Shown here: positions 20,261-28,750 of the stretch, in pieces
Layout: each line of letters starts with the position of its first letter
How positions within the stretch are numbered: position 1 is the first letter of the stretch
Assembly (NCBI GenBank): GCA_033557685.1
Contig: JAWQRN010000521.1
Span: forward strand, 1-28,750
Reading direction: 5' to 3'
Length of the DNA: 28,750 bases
DNA from: Sperchopsis tessellata
Lineage: Eukaryota; Arthropoda; Insecta; Coleoptera; Hydrophilidae
The notes under the pieces: generated by a model
Seen by the model: only the letters and a program-made list of their open reading frames with translations
The model's database searches: none
Told to the model about the DNA's origin: nothing
Translations under genes and position numbers: made by a program

Positions 20261-21360
20261 ATATGTCTTCAAACTTTCTATTGTTGAAGTTCGAGCTCCC
20301 TGTTCTAATATTTTTCGCTCATTACATATTTCACAACATCTACATCGGTGATACTAACTTCTGCGACTTATTTTTTTCGGGTACATAATTTATTATTACA
20401 ATTTAATCACTGCGTTTAAATTGCACATCAATTGTTCATTTCGATCTTTTATTTCATCATTTACAATGTTCATTTAGACGCTCATTTTATCACTATGATT
20501 CGCTATGTCTATGTCTCTTAGCGCTTTATCACATAGATTGAGCAAATTTACTATTTTGATTTTACACTTTACTGTTCACTTTTTGCTTAGATAGTTTATA
20601 TCACCGCTTAGATTTTACTCATTTTTATTTTTAATTTCTGCATTTTATAAGAACCCCACCACAGTGACATCGGGTTAGGCTAGTCTACAAGTGTCGCTAT
20701 TTATAAATTTTTGGTGTATTGTATGTCTTTTTATTTAATAATTATTTTGTAGCGAAACTATATTTTGTCTTCAGTTTTAACATACGACTCTAAATATTGT
20801 GTTGTGAAGTTATAACTTTATAAAAACTCCTTTAATAGAATAATACTTTGCAGGCAAAATTGTACATACCTTGAAATAAACTTATTAATAAATTTAACCG
20901 CATACAACTTAAATGTTAATAGCTTTTAAAATATTTTCATTTATAAAATGTGTACCCTAATTTTAAAAATGTCGGAATGATCGGAGAAAAACGCTTATCT
21001 ATGGCAGAGTACAGACGAAAACAACAACATAATTGAAAGAACAAAAACAATTAACGGGATTGATAAAAACAATTTTAAGTTATTTTTATGCGATATTGAA
21101 ACGATGATATGGAAAGAAGAGTAATTTAGTAATACTGATGAGCCTATTCCTTTGACATCTCGAGGGAAACAAGCTAAATAAAACTACATGGATTCTTACG
21201 AGCAGCAAATTGGTTCAGCAGAAGATGAAACTGTTGGTACACTCAGATGAAATTTGTATTGACGTAAAATAATCCTGGTAAGTTAAATGTTACAGATATT
21301 CAGTTCCTTACTGAGAATTATCCCCAAAAAAAAAGCTATATCAATTTTCCACGTGAAATT
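20261..21360. other. AT-rich stretch, no gene recognised
   Basis: May contain the eroded 5' leader and LTR of gypsy A near 20260-20720, but no terminal TG...CA pair with a duplicate elsewhere was found. Short plus-strand coding-like islands occur (MAEYRRKQQHN at about 21003; MDSYEQQIGSAEDETVGTLR at about 21188) but they are not assignable. Confidence 0.5.
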
Positions 21361-21601
21361 TTGTAGCTAAGTACTGGGCTACTAATTGTGGGGTCTCGAG
21401 TTCGAGACCAGAGACGATCGGCTTTTTGTGATTAGGGAAAAGTTTTTCTATGGGTCCTGTGTATTTTAGGTAAATGAAGACCACATGCACATACAATAAC
21501 CCAAATGCAATTGCGGTAATATTCCTATATGTAGGAACCTAATCTCTAGCGTCGGTGATTGGCCATAGCAGCGGAAATAGGCCGACGTTAAATAAACAAA
21601 C
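21361..21601 (+). repeat. tRNA-derived SINE
   Basis: The head contains TAGCTAAGTACTGGGCTACT, which fits the RNA polymerase III A box and anticodon arm of a tRNA with part of the D-arm missing. It is followed by GGGGTCTCGAGTTCGAGACC, which contains a near-perfect B box (G-TTCGA-AC). The body ends in GCGTCGGTGATTGGCCATAG, CAGCGGAAATAGGCCGACGT and TAAATAAACAAA. Three copies of the tail in this window (here, 4162-4296 plus, 9813-10112 minus) define a family. This is the only copy with a readable promoter. Confidence 0.88.
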
Positions 21602-22416
21602 ATTCAATGCTATACATTGCGGTCTATGCCGAATATATAGGAAACAATAGAGATATCTTAACGGTACGAAAGGAGTGAATAACCGGAGACATTTTATCTT
21701 TAATACTTAAACTATCATAAAAACAGTAAAAACCATATTAAAAACGTTAAACAAATGTCGGAAGTTTTAATTGTCCTGAAAAATAAAACAACAATAGATT
21801 CAACTCTGCTAAGGTTGTATGAATGTGAAACACAACACACAGTCTAATATTGAACGAATAATATTAATAATAAAATGTTCGTCACGACGTCTGTCATTTA
21901 GCCAATCGATACAGAAAAAAATAACGGAAAACTCAAAAGATCTCAAAATGTGATGCTATTATGGCTGAACACATTCGTTGAAGTCAACAATCTAATTATA
22001 AAAACTTTCCTCACTAGATTTAATCAAATTAAAAATGAAATTATTTAGAATTTTCTGGGTTTCTGTCCCGTGACGCATGCAACTTTACAAGGGCTTTGTG
22101 ACTTTGTTCTTCTATTTTTAATAAATAGATATAAATAACATAGAAGACGATCATATCGCAAAAATGCGTATAAACAGAATGGCTTTCAGAAAAAAATATT
22201 TGATTTAAATGCTGAAGCGTTTTGTGTACCTTGTTCGCTCAGTCTCAATGTAGTAGAGAATTATTCTGCTAAAACATATTTGAAACTATACATTTTTCCA
22301 ATCGAATCCAAGAATATGTTTTTATTCTGCGTAGAATCACAGATGGATCCAAAAATTTGTCAAAATTTACTCTTTACCTTTTTCAGAAACGCGATGGGAA
22401 TGTAGAATAGAGGCTA
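21602..22416. other. AT-rich stretch, no gene recognised
   Basis: Nothing recognised on either strand. Confidence 0.55.
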
Positions 22417-22774
22417 TACATGATGATTCACATTATTTTGACCCCCTTGACTCTTTTATTATAAGAGTTATAAAAGAAAGTTTCATTTATATATTTTTTT
22501 TAAATATTACTAAAAACAATTGCCTGGATAGGTCACGTGATATAAGAATGGAGGTGATTTTTTTTAAAGGCAGCACCTGTATATTTTTACATTTTCTTTT
22601 AGATCCTTTTTTCTGATTTAAAATATATAAGGGCTGATAGGTCTAGCTGTAATAGTTTTTGATATATTGGACCTTGAAAATGCTCTTAATACGCTTTGGC
22701 TGATGATCTATGACAACATTGTTTCTTTATAACCATTGTTGTTGTTTGACATTTGTTAATATTATTTCATCAAA

Positions 22775-22960
22775 ATGGGTTACATAGAAGCCGAAAAGTT
22801 TGAAATATTTTCCCTTTATTTAAAAAAACAAAAATGAAAAAGCTGCAAGGAAAGAGTATATATACCCAAATCGCCCAGCTCCCAATTAAAACACATTTTT
22901 GAAAACTTATAGAAATATGAGATATACTAACAGTTTTAAAAGAAAAATACGTAGCACTAC
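22775..22960 (+). pseudogene. Transposase N-terminus, duplicated fragment
   Basis: Starts MGYIEAEKFEIFSLYLK, then after frameshifts EKAARKEY, YPNRPAP, TFLKTYRNMRYTNSFKRK. This is the N-terminal helix-turn-helix region found in many arthropod IS630/mariner-type transposases, which begin MVYTxxEKxDM and continue with NxxxAxxxY, P-RP-P and TF-xLxxxLxxTGSF. It binds the element ends. The fragment ends with the inverted arm at about 22960. Confidence 0.82.
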
Positions 22961-23059
22961 ATTTTGCAACTGCATGAGGGTTTATAAACTATAAACATTG
23001 TTTAAAATGTCCATCATTATTTAAAACACAAAGTTCACATCTTCTTAAATTTTGTAGGC

Positions 23060-23716
23060 AGTTTTAAACATCGTTATTGTTGTCCCAGTTTAATTCATAA
23101 ATTTCTCCCCTAGTCTTATTTTTAATAATTTCTGTCCATAGGATCTGTTTGAACAAGTTAGGGTTTTCGAACAGTCTTTGGAGCATTTGCTGGCAAAATT
23201 CCAATCTTCTCCTGTTTTAATCTTCTGTAAGCTCCTGAACCACTAATAATTTATAAGGCCTATATAACTTTTTTGAGTATCACGTGATAGTTTCGGTATT
23301 TTCTAAAACAAATTATTTACATGGTCATACATTTTAAAACGGCTATATGAATACAGATTTTACTCAGAGAGACATTGCTTTAAAATAATTGTTGTTTAGA
23401 CTAGGGGTGTGAAAAAACTTTAAAATTAATTTTAGTTGTATTCATTATATGAGTAAATTATATCATAGTTACCTTCAAAATGAATCAAAATATCAAGACC
23501 TTCATTCTCGTTTTCTCTAGTGCTATGTCATTTTCTTTTAAGAGTAAGTATCTCTCAAATTTCTATAAGTATTCAAAAATGTGGTTTTACTGGGAGCTGG
23601 ACGTTTTGAGCATAATGCTATATACTCTCTTGCAGCTTTTTTATTTTTATTGTTTTTTTTTTTAAATAAATATAAATATAAAATATTTCAAACTTATCGG
23701 CTTCTATGTAAACCAT
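23060..23716 (-). pseudogene. Mariner-type transposase, truncated and frameshifted
   Basis: ATG at 23716 (minus). It begins MVYIEADKFEIF, then with frameshifts KKAAREYIALCSKRPAPSK, TTFLNTYRNLRDTYS: the same HTH N-terminus as the left-arm fragment, and cleaner. After a decayed middle, WNFCQQMLQRLFENP and NLFKQILWTEIIKN (23125-23210) correspond to the segment before and at the first catalytic Asp, usually FC-WLL-----P-F---ILFSDEA. Here D is replaced by E and the following residues differ. The distance from the start (about 195 codons) suits the family. The second and third catalytic residues are not found; the copy seems to end where the inverted arm begins. Confidence 0.75.
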
Positions 23717-23794
23717 TTTAATGAAATAATACTAACAAATGTCAAATGACAACAATGGTAATAAGGAAATAAGCTCTTCTAACAAAGCAGTTAC

Positions 23795-23809
23795 GGGGGG
23801 GGGGGGGGG
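23795..23809 (+). repeat. 15-base G homopolymer
   Basis: An uninterrupted G run (C on the transposase strand) inside the right end of the mariner-type element. The left end has only five C at the matching place. Confidence 0.95.
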
Positions 23810-23929
23810 TAAATTATGGCCCAAAATATAGTGAATCACCCTGTACTTCCTCTCAAAACTCAGATAGATGACATTTATGATATGAAAACACTTGAATACT
23901 ATAAATTCTCTTGGCACAAAAATAAAATC

Positions 23930-24670
23930 ATTTCCATTTTAGTATTCTGTTCTAATATGGTACAATATACCAAATTGGAGCAACGTAGTGAGTAAATTAT
24001 TACAAAAATCAGAATTAAATTCATTAATTTGGAATTCCATTAAATTAGAGGTATTTGAGCAAGTAGAAAAATATTTTACGGACTTACGATGTGATGAAAA
24101 TTTCAATAATGTTCTTCATAAAGCAAGAGAAATGACTACTATAATCCGACGGATAAAGCATTTCCTAAAGCTGGGGCGACTAGGATTAAAAGAAGGAAAT
24201 GTATGTTTGATTATGAGAATATCGATGAAAGTATTGCAAATCCTGAAAAATATTTCTTTTTTAATTTTCTGTTCTTACTATGATGACTATTATTAATGCA
24301 TTGCAAGAAAAATGTCAACTGTTAAATGAGCATACAGAAATATTCCATATTTTAAATGACATTGTCAACATAAAAAATATTGACAACGAGGAATTAATGA
24401 AACAGTATATAGATCTGGAATCAAAACTTACAGATTTACCATGCAAACAGTCTGAATTAAAAGGAGCTGTTTGATGAACTGAAAGCGTTGAAAATTTAGT
24501 TGAACCCTGAAATTAATCGTGTTGATGTGCTAAATTATTTCCTTGAAAATAATTTATCTTCCACCTTTTTGAATCTCGCAGTTGTATTACGCATTTAACG
24601 TAAGTATCAGAGGCTAGTGATGAACGTTCTTCAAAATTATCTGAGGGAACATACATTATGCCAGTGACCA
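23930..24670 (+). pseudogene. hAT-superfamily (ZMYM1-like) transposase remnant, C-terminal half
   Basis: Motifs in order over shifting frames: WYNIPNWSNVVSKLLQKSEL (about 23960-24015, normally WYDIL--IN-VSKLLQ); FTDLRCDENFNNVLHKAREM; then in another frame KRRKCMFDYENIDESIANP (24190-24245, normally KR-KR-FDYE); TIINALQEKCQLLNEHTEIF and HILNDI (24285-24365, normally D--I--L--RF-----IF-FL); IDLESKLTD; FDELKALKI; EINRVDVLNYFLENNL, STFLNLAVVLRI; and VSEASDERSSKLSE (24603-24644), a decayed copy of the hAT dimerisation signature SVASDERSFSKLK. The N-terminal TTF-type zinc finger and the catalytic region are not present. Stops and frameshifts make it inactive. No terminal repeats or 8-bp duplication were found. 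It stops where gypsy B begins. Confidence 0.85.
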
Positions 24671-24779
24671 GTCCTGACTGGCACCGAACAGATATCTGTC
24701 TTGCTCTGTTACAACCTTAAAATCCTGCTGATGGCCTTCCTGAATCTTTAATAATTACTGGAACTTATCTACGTCCTGG

Positions 24780-25795
24780 ACTTGTAATTTCTCAACCCAA
24801 CGATATTCTCCTTCTTGGAGGCTTGGAGTATGGGACTAACCGATTTAAGTGAAAGACTTTTTGTTTACCTCGTGATGGTTTCTTGATTCGGCATATCAGG
24901 TAATTAATCTTCCTCGCGACTTCATATAGCCCTTCCCAGGAGGATCGCTTCTTGGGGCATAGACCTTTCCGGTGCTGTGGCGCTCCAGTATCAACTTGTA
25001 CATCGTATATCGCCTTCATCCTATCACTTGCAATCTGGATGTTTCGGACAAGATTGTGAATCTCGTCCATCATCCTTCTTAGATTGTCGACATAATTATG
25101 ACCTGCTTCCTATTCATTTGGTCGGCTACCTAAAATGAAGTATCTGGGTAATCTAATCTCTCTTCCGAAAATCACTCTACCTGGAGTTTGCTAAGTCGTT
25201 TCATTAACAGCTGAGCTGAGCAATAAGCTATCAAAATTTAATGTATAAACTGGTACCAATCCCTTGGATATCCGGAAACAACTTTGGATAGGTATATGCC
25301 CATGGTTCGATTCATTCGCTCCACCATCTCATCAGACCGAGCTTGTAAAGGTGTTTTTCGCGTCTTTCTAATCCCAAGTATCTTGCAGGTCTCCTGGAGC
25401 GACTCCGATTAAACGTTTCTTCCTTTGTCAGAATGGAGTTCCAGCGGCACCCCCAAATCTTCTGGTAAGGCTTCCTATTTCAGTAGGGCATATACTTCAA
25501 CCCATTTACTGAAATAATCTATGGCAAGCAGTATGTATTTATTGTCAGTAGCAGTATCTGGAAACGGCTGAGCTGTGTCTTTAGCAGTTTTATCTAAAGG
25601 GTTTGCTACGATATACTGCTTCATCGGAGTCATTTTTTTCCAAGTCCATTAGTTGCTACATATGTAGTGCATCTTAGACAACATTGTGACAGTTGACAAA
25701 ATAAAATCTTTCTCTAACCTTATCTGTTGTCTTAGACCTAAATGGTATCCGGAAGTCCCATTTTGTAGTTCTTCCAACATTTCTTGCTTTTTCTT
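24780..25795 (-). pseudogene. Gypsy B integrase
   Basis: Joins retrotransposon cDNA to host DNA. From 25795 downward: EELQNGTSGYHLGLRQQI and CLRCTTYVATNGLGKK, the decayed HHCC zinc-binding domain; KQYIVANPLDKTAKDTAQPF; then YILLAIDYFSKWVEVYALL (first catalytic Asp codon 25517-25519), LGVPLELHSDKGRN (second Asp codon 25427-25429), GIRKTRKTPLQARSDEMVER (Glu codon 25319-25321). The second Asp and the Glu are 36 codons apart, exactly D-x35-E and in one frame. About 20 residues are missing between the first and second Asp. The C-terminus (24792-25073) keeps QIASDRMKAIYD, SSWEGLYEVARKINYLICRI and HLNRLVPY. At least one in-frame stop falls after YALLK. Confidence 0.92.
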
Positions 25796-26049
25796 TTTTT
25801 AAGTAGCACCAGCGATACGCTCCCATCATTTTTCTCTTCACTCCCACTTCAATTATTCATTTACCATATACCACTGCGCCTAGTTCATTTTCACCATTTA
25901 GCTTTGGTTGACTACATCTTCACATGCTGGCTGTCGCCCTTGCTGTTTCCCGTTCAGAACTGGATATTGGTCTTGATCTTATTGTGCTCATTTTCATTTC
26001 CTTGTCCGTCCATTTTTCTACCTGGACTATTGTTCGAGAGACTGTCTGC
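25796..26049 (-). other. Gypsy B RNase H-integrase linker
   Basis: The minus-strand DADSLSNNS at 26025-26052 matches the NADALSRRP motif that usually lies between RNase H and integrase. The open frame on the opposite strand (25784-26077) is a shadow. Confidence 0.7.
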
Positions 26050-26390
26050 ATCTTATCGCTACGGTGTTCGGTGGTAAAGTGATACGTTTGGAGTTTTACC
26101 GGCCACCTTGCAATCTGACCTTGATTTTTAAAGCGAATAAGCTATTGTAGGGCAGCATGATCTGTTCCTAGAATGCCTTCCATATAAGTACATATGGAAG
26201 TACTCTATAGCTGTTGTAACGGCCCGAAGTTCTCGTCTCATAACACAGTAATTATTTTCAAGTTTTGAGAGAGTCTTTCTGAAATAACCAGTACCTATTT
26301 CTTGACCATCTTGTATTTGTGAGAGTTCGGTCTCAGTGCCGATTTTGCTAGCATCAGTGTTCCATTCGAGCATAACTAAAGATTGTAGCC
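26050..26390 (-). pseudogene. Gypsy B RNase H
   Basis: Degrades the RNA strand during reverse transcription. The frame at 26128-26373 reads MLEWNTDASKIGTETELSQI, then QDGQEIGTGYFRKTLSKLEN, NYCVMRRELRAVTTAIEYFH and MYLYGRH, closely following the family pattern (TDAS--GIGAVLSQ-QDG-E--I-Y-SR-LSK-E-NYCVTRRELLAVV----F--YLYG). The first Asp (DAS) and the Glu (RREL) are kept. The third acidic site, in GTDHAALQ, is present but in a shifted frame, followed by FKNQGQIARW. Confidence 0.9.
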
Positions 26391-27205
26391 TTAATTAAGG
26401 TTTTAAATTCGACGAATGCCTCAAAATTTTCTGTTCATTCAAATGTTCTTACTTCTTCTGTCAGCTTAGCTATATTAGCACACCCTTGGAGAAATCTGCG
26501 ATAGTATGTAGTCTCAGAAAACTTCATACATCATGATTATTCCTCGGGGTTGGTCATTTCTCCTTTGTGGAGATTTTATCGGGATCAGACGCTACACTTA
26601 CATACTTTCCTCTTGAATAAGTTGCAGTTCTTCGACCTGCGTTACAAATGGGCATTTCTCAATTTTCTATGCACCTCCTCCAAATTCTCCAGATGTTCTT
26701 CAAATGTCCTACCAATTACGATAACATCATCAGGGAACTACACACAAGTCTTCCAAAATTAGTCCTTGAGAACTATATCTTTCAAAAGTTGCTGATGCAT
26801 TGCATAGTCCAAAACGTCATGTCAGTGAACTGCCACATTCCTGATCCTGTATTAAAAGCTGTGTTTTCTCGGTCTTTAGGGTCTAGTTGTACTTCCCAAT
26901 AAGCATTATTAAAGTATAATGTGTAGAACCATTGTGATCCTGTGAAGTATCCAAGGTACCGCCTATTCTTGGCAATTGTTAACAATCCTTCGTTACATCA
27001 TTCAGTCTCCTATAATTTACTCAAAATCTTTAAACCCATCCTTTGGTACCAGAACAGCAGGGTGGCCCAAAGACTACTGAAAAGTTATATGACTCCCTAC
27101 TGCTGCATCTTCATAAGATTTTCTGTCTAATCCCGTTTAGCCAGGGATAAACGCCTTGTATTATGCTTTATTGCGATGGCACTACCAGTGTCGATCTTGT
27201 GTTCT
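26391..27205 (-). pseudogene. Gypsy B reverse transcriptase
   Basis: From 27205 downward: HKIDTG-A-AIK---RRL-LAKRD (27130-27200), the start of RT; a frameshifted VNYRRLNDVTK (about 26990-27020); then GSQWFYTLYFNNAYWEVQLD and PKDRENTAFNTGSGMWQFTD (26815-26935). Motif A is normally STLDLKSGYWQV; here the catalytic Asp is replaced (TLYF). The YLDD box appears as FPDDVIVIGRTFEEHLENLE near 26680-26735 in another frame, with both Asp codons (26726-26731) kept. It continues EEVHRKLRNAHL, then a decayed connection with YYRRFLQGCANIAKL (about 26460-26505). Clearly dead. Confidence 0.92.
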
Positions 27206-27640
27206 ACCTCATTGGTGGAAATGATGTCTTGGAATTATCTTAGACGATCTAGCACTTGTTTGTCTTCTGTTGGTGATACATTTTTCAGATTACCAGCAAT
27301 ATAGGTTTTAATTTCTTCACTATATATTGGACTCTCACTTATGGGCACCACATCTTCACATCGGGAGACTTTGACGACTGGTTCTAAAGTTCCTAATACG
27401 TTTCCTTTATTAACATTAATAGGAAATCCATTGGTGTTCAGGATACGAATTAGGATTACATTTTGGCACCTAACTAAGCTTTTCATACAAGAACTCCCTT
27501 CTTGATTGGATTATCCAAACAAGATTCAGTAAAGTCTAACCGGCAATCGTCCATTTCGATGACTGTCTAGCTTGGATTTTTTATTCAATCAACCGGGATC
27601 GTGACAACATCGGTAGGATCACATGCACACTGGTTAGTTT
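27206..27640 (-). pseudogene. Gypsy B protease-RT spacer
   Basis: An open frame of 83 codons (27235-27486) reads MKSLVRCQNVILIRILNTNG, FPINVNKGNVLGTLEPVVKV, later SPTEDKQVLDRLR. In gypsy polyproteins this segment links protease to RT (pattern V--R-LN-N---I-I-KG--LG-LEPV). It is in frame with neither neighbour. Confidence 0.8.
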
Positions 27641-27960
27641 AGAATGGTCCACACTTACTTTTTCTTGCCGATCTTCAGTAGTATTTCATTCACATCAATA
27701 ACAACTTCATGTCGGCTCATAAAATCCAACCCTAGGATTGCTCTTATCAAAACTATCTGCCACAATCATCTGTAGGACAATGGCGTAATTACCCAAGATT
27801 ATGTTAGCCGTCGCTCTTCCATAAACTAAAATTGTATCACCAATAGTTGTTCACATGTGAAGGTTTGTAACCTTTTCCAGATTTTCTCGTTGCACCATAT
27901 CTGATCTGAATACTGAACTATTAGTTTCTGTGTATCGTGAACTGGCACCTCTTCTTCCCA
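27641..27960 (-). pseudogene. Gypsy B protease remnant
   Basis: The frame near 27740-27850 reads IGDTILVYGRATANIILGNY, AIVLQMIVADSFDK, then shifts to ILGLDFMSRHEVVIDVNEIL and LKIGKKK (about 27670-27745). This is the family pattern G--I-VYG-A---I-LG---I-LQ-IVADI-D--ILGLDFM-RH--VID------IG. The DTGA active-site motif expected upstream (about 27900) is not readable. Confidence 0.85.
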
Positions 27961-28750
27961 ATACTACCATTAGTGACTATTCACATGATGCTGTATTCTG
28001 GATATACTGGGGCCTTCCTTCGTGCCCACCAACATGTGTCTCTTAGTCTTGGCGATTTTTAGTTTCCCTGTACCTGATTTCCGCTGACATTTCCAGGGGG
28101 CTCGACTCTCACTCGACAGTTCGTGCGAATGGGCCTTCTCTTTTCCATACCTATAACATTTTATGTAATTTAAACTCCCCTTTTGGATACTTCGAACAAT
28201 TCAGCTTCTTGAGCTGGTGATAATTGCATTGTTACTTCTTGTATATACGTCCCTTTATATTGGTTGTAAGACCATTAACCAACATGTTCACTGCGATCAC
28301 CAACATAGCATATTCTTGTAAATGTTCCCCAATCTTTCGTTTCTGCACCGTTAGTTGGGCTTGATACACAGGTTTCAAGTGCTAATCCCTTAATTCCAGG
28401 GCCTGTACCAGAGATTCAAAATTTTCCCAGCTATTCTTGGAAATATTGTTCAAAACGTACAGTGCCTGAACTTGTCAAGTCAGGGTGAGGTTAGTCACTG
28501 TATCTTTCATCCCAGCTATTATACTCAGCAGCCATTTCGAATTGCGTCTTAAAAATTGTCCATGAAGATGTTCCATCAAATTTGGGCACCTTCATCCTCT
28601 GGCCATTGGGTTGTAACGAAGTGGAGAATGGTGTCTTTGCACGTTTTTCGATGTCTCCTTTCTAGGCCCCATACTGTTCCCTGAGGGCGGTCTGTATTTT
28701 CGTCTCCACCTTTTCATTTACTTCCGAAACTTTTAATTCCAACTTATCAT
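27961..28750 (-). pseudogene. Gypsy B gag remnant (5' end beyond the window)
   Basis: From the right edge downward: KLELKVSEVNEKVETKIQTA and LREQYGA, a heptad-like charged helix typical of the gag N-terminus in this lineage; RMKVPKFDGTSSWTIFKTQF and EMAAEYNSWDER (28517-28600), the usual K-P-FDG-SSW--F-TQFE-VAE-N-W; then decayed helices containing ALYVLNNISKNSWENFESLV (about 28430-28490, reading through a stop) and VNMLVNGLTTNIKGRIY (about 28245-28295). No CCHC knuckle is readable. Stops are frequent. Confidence 0.85.

Larger units (their letters stand above)
22419..23843. mobile_element. Tc1/mariner-type (IS630 superfamily) element with long inverted arms
   Basis: The terminal inverted repeats are CATGATGATTCACATTATTT on the left and, reverse-complemented, CAGGGTGATTCACTATATTT on the right, each followed inward by a C-rich tract (five C on the left, fifteen on the right). 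Both ends are flanked by TA (22417-22418 and 23844-23845), the target duplication typical of this superfamily. Inside lies a second, long inverted repeat: 22720-22958 against 23519-23773. Both arms carry the 5' end of the same transposase gene, pointing inward, so this is an inverted-duplication derivative rather than a plain copy. The left arm has about 220 bp between TIR and arm that the right lacks. Confidence 0.85.
24690..28750 (-). mobile_element. Gypsy B: Ty3/gypsy LTR retrotransposon, decayed, runs off the right edge
   Basis: Reading downward from the right edge, the order gag, protease, RT, RNase H, integrase is that of a Ty3/gypsy element. The pol motifs belong to the lineage with GS-WFSTLD, AF-TGSG-WQF-VMPFG and LHSDQGRNFES. 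Every domain is interrupted by stops and frameshifts. No 3' LTR is recognisable after integrase: the hAT remnant starts within about 20-100 bp. The 5' LTR and primer-binding site would lie beyond 28750. This region is noticeably less AT-rich than the flanking DNA. Confidence 0.92.

Noticed and set aside
21361..21440. A genuine tRNA gene
   Set aside because: A and B box-like words are present, but the acceptor stem and D-arm are incomplete and the sequence continues into a SINE body.
1..28750. CRISPR array, bacterial operon or prophage content
   Set aside because: No regularly spaced direct repeats and no bacterial-style gene packing. All recognised elements are eukaryotic transposons.

Overview
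The window reads as non-coding animal DNA. It is AT-rich, full of T and A homopolymers and a TA microsatellite, with no operon-like gene packing, no rRNA or tRNA gene and no long intact reading frame. What can be recognised is a graveyard of transposable elements: Jockey/CR1-type LINEs, Ty3/gypsy LTR retrotransposons, a Tc1/mariner-type (IS630 superfamily) transposon with an N-terminus of the kind common in arthropods, a ZMYM1-like hAT transposase, a tRNA-derived SINE family and a foldback repeat family. An arthropod (insect or chelicerate) is the best guess, but the species cannot be named from the sequence.

Layout. Positions 1-6420 are AT-rich DNA with one foldback repeat copy (4019-4512, SINE piece inside) and two short coding-like islands (2348-2525, 5113-5305). 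Next come two LINE reverse transcriptase pseudogenes pointing at each other (6425-7421 plus, 7560-8445 minus). A reversed SINE lies at 9813-10112. From 10113 to 14460 almost nothing is recognisable. A second foldback copy occupies 14466-14962. A Jockey-type LINE on the plus strand (gag zinc knuckle 16085-16420, endonuclease 16700-17170, RT 17265-17738) is cut at 17739 by a nearly perfect 455-bp palindrome, the third and best foldback copy. A decayed gypsy fragment (gag, protease, pol linker; minus strand) lies at 19290-20260. A SINE with recognisable A and B boxes lies at 21361-21601. A TA-flanked mariner-type element with long inverted arms spans 22419-23843. A hAT pseudogene (23930-24670, plus) abuts a much fuller gypsy element (24690-28750, minus) that carries integrase, RNase H, RT, protease and gag remnants and runs off the right edge.

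No gene here looks functional: every recognised coding region is broken by stops and frameshifts. The most unusual structure is the foldback family. It has three loci with inverted arms made of tandem ~33-36 bp subrepeats, and each arm carries a conserved block resembling a degenerate hammerhead-ribozyme core (TTGATGA / stem II / GGACGAAACGTC), of the kind reported in Penelope-like elements and retrozymes. This is the best candidate for something undescribed. All domain assignments come from motif reading by eye, and boundaries of decayed elements are good to tens of bases only.
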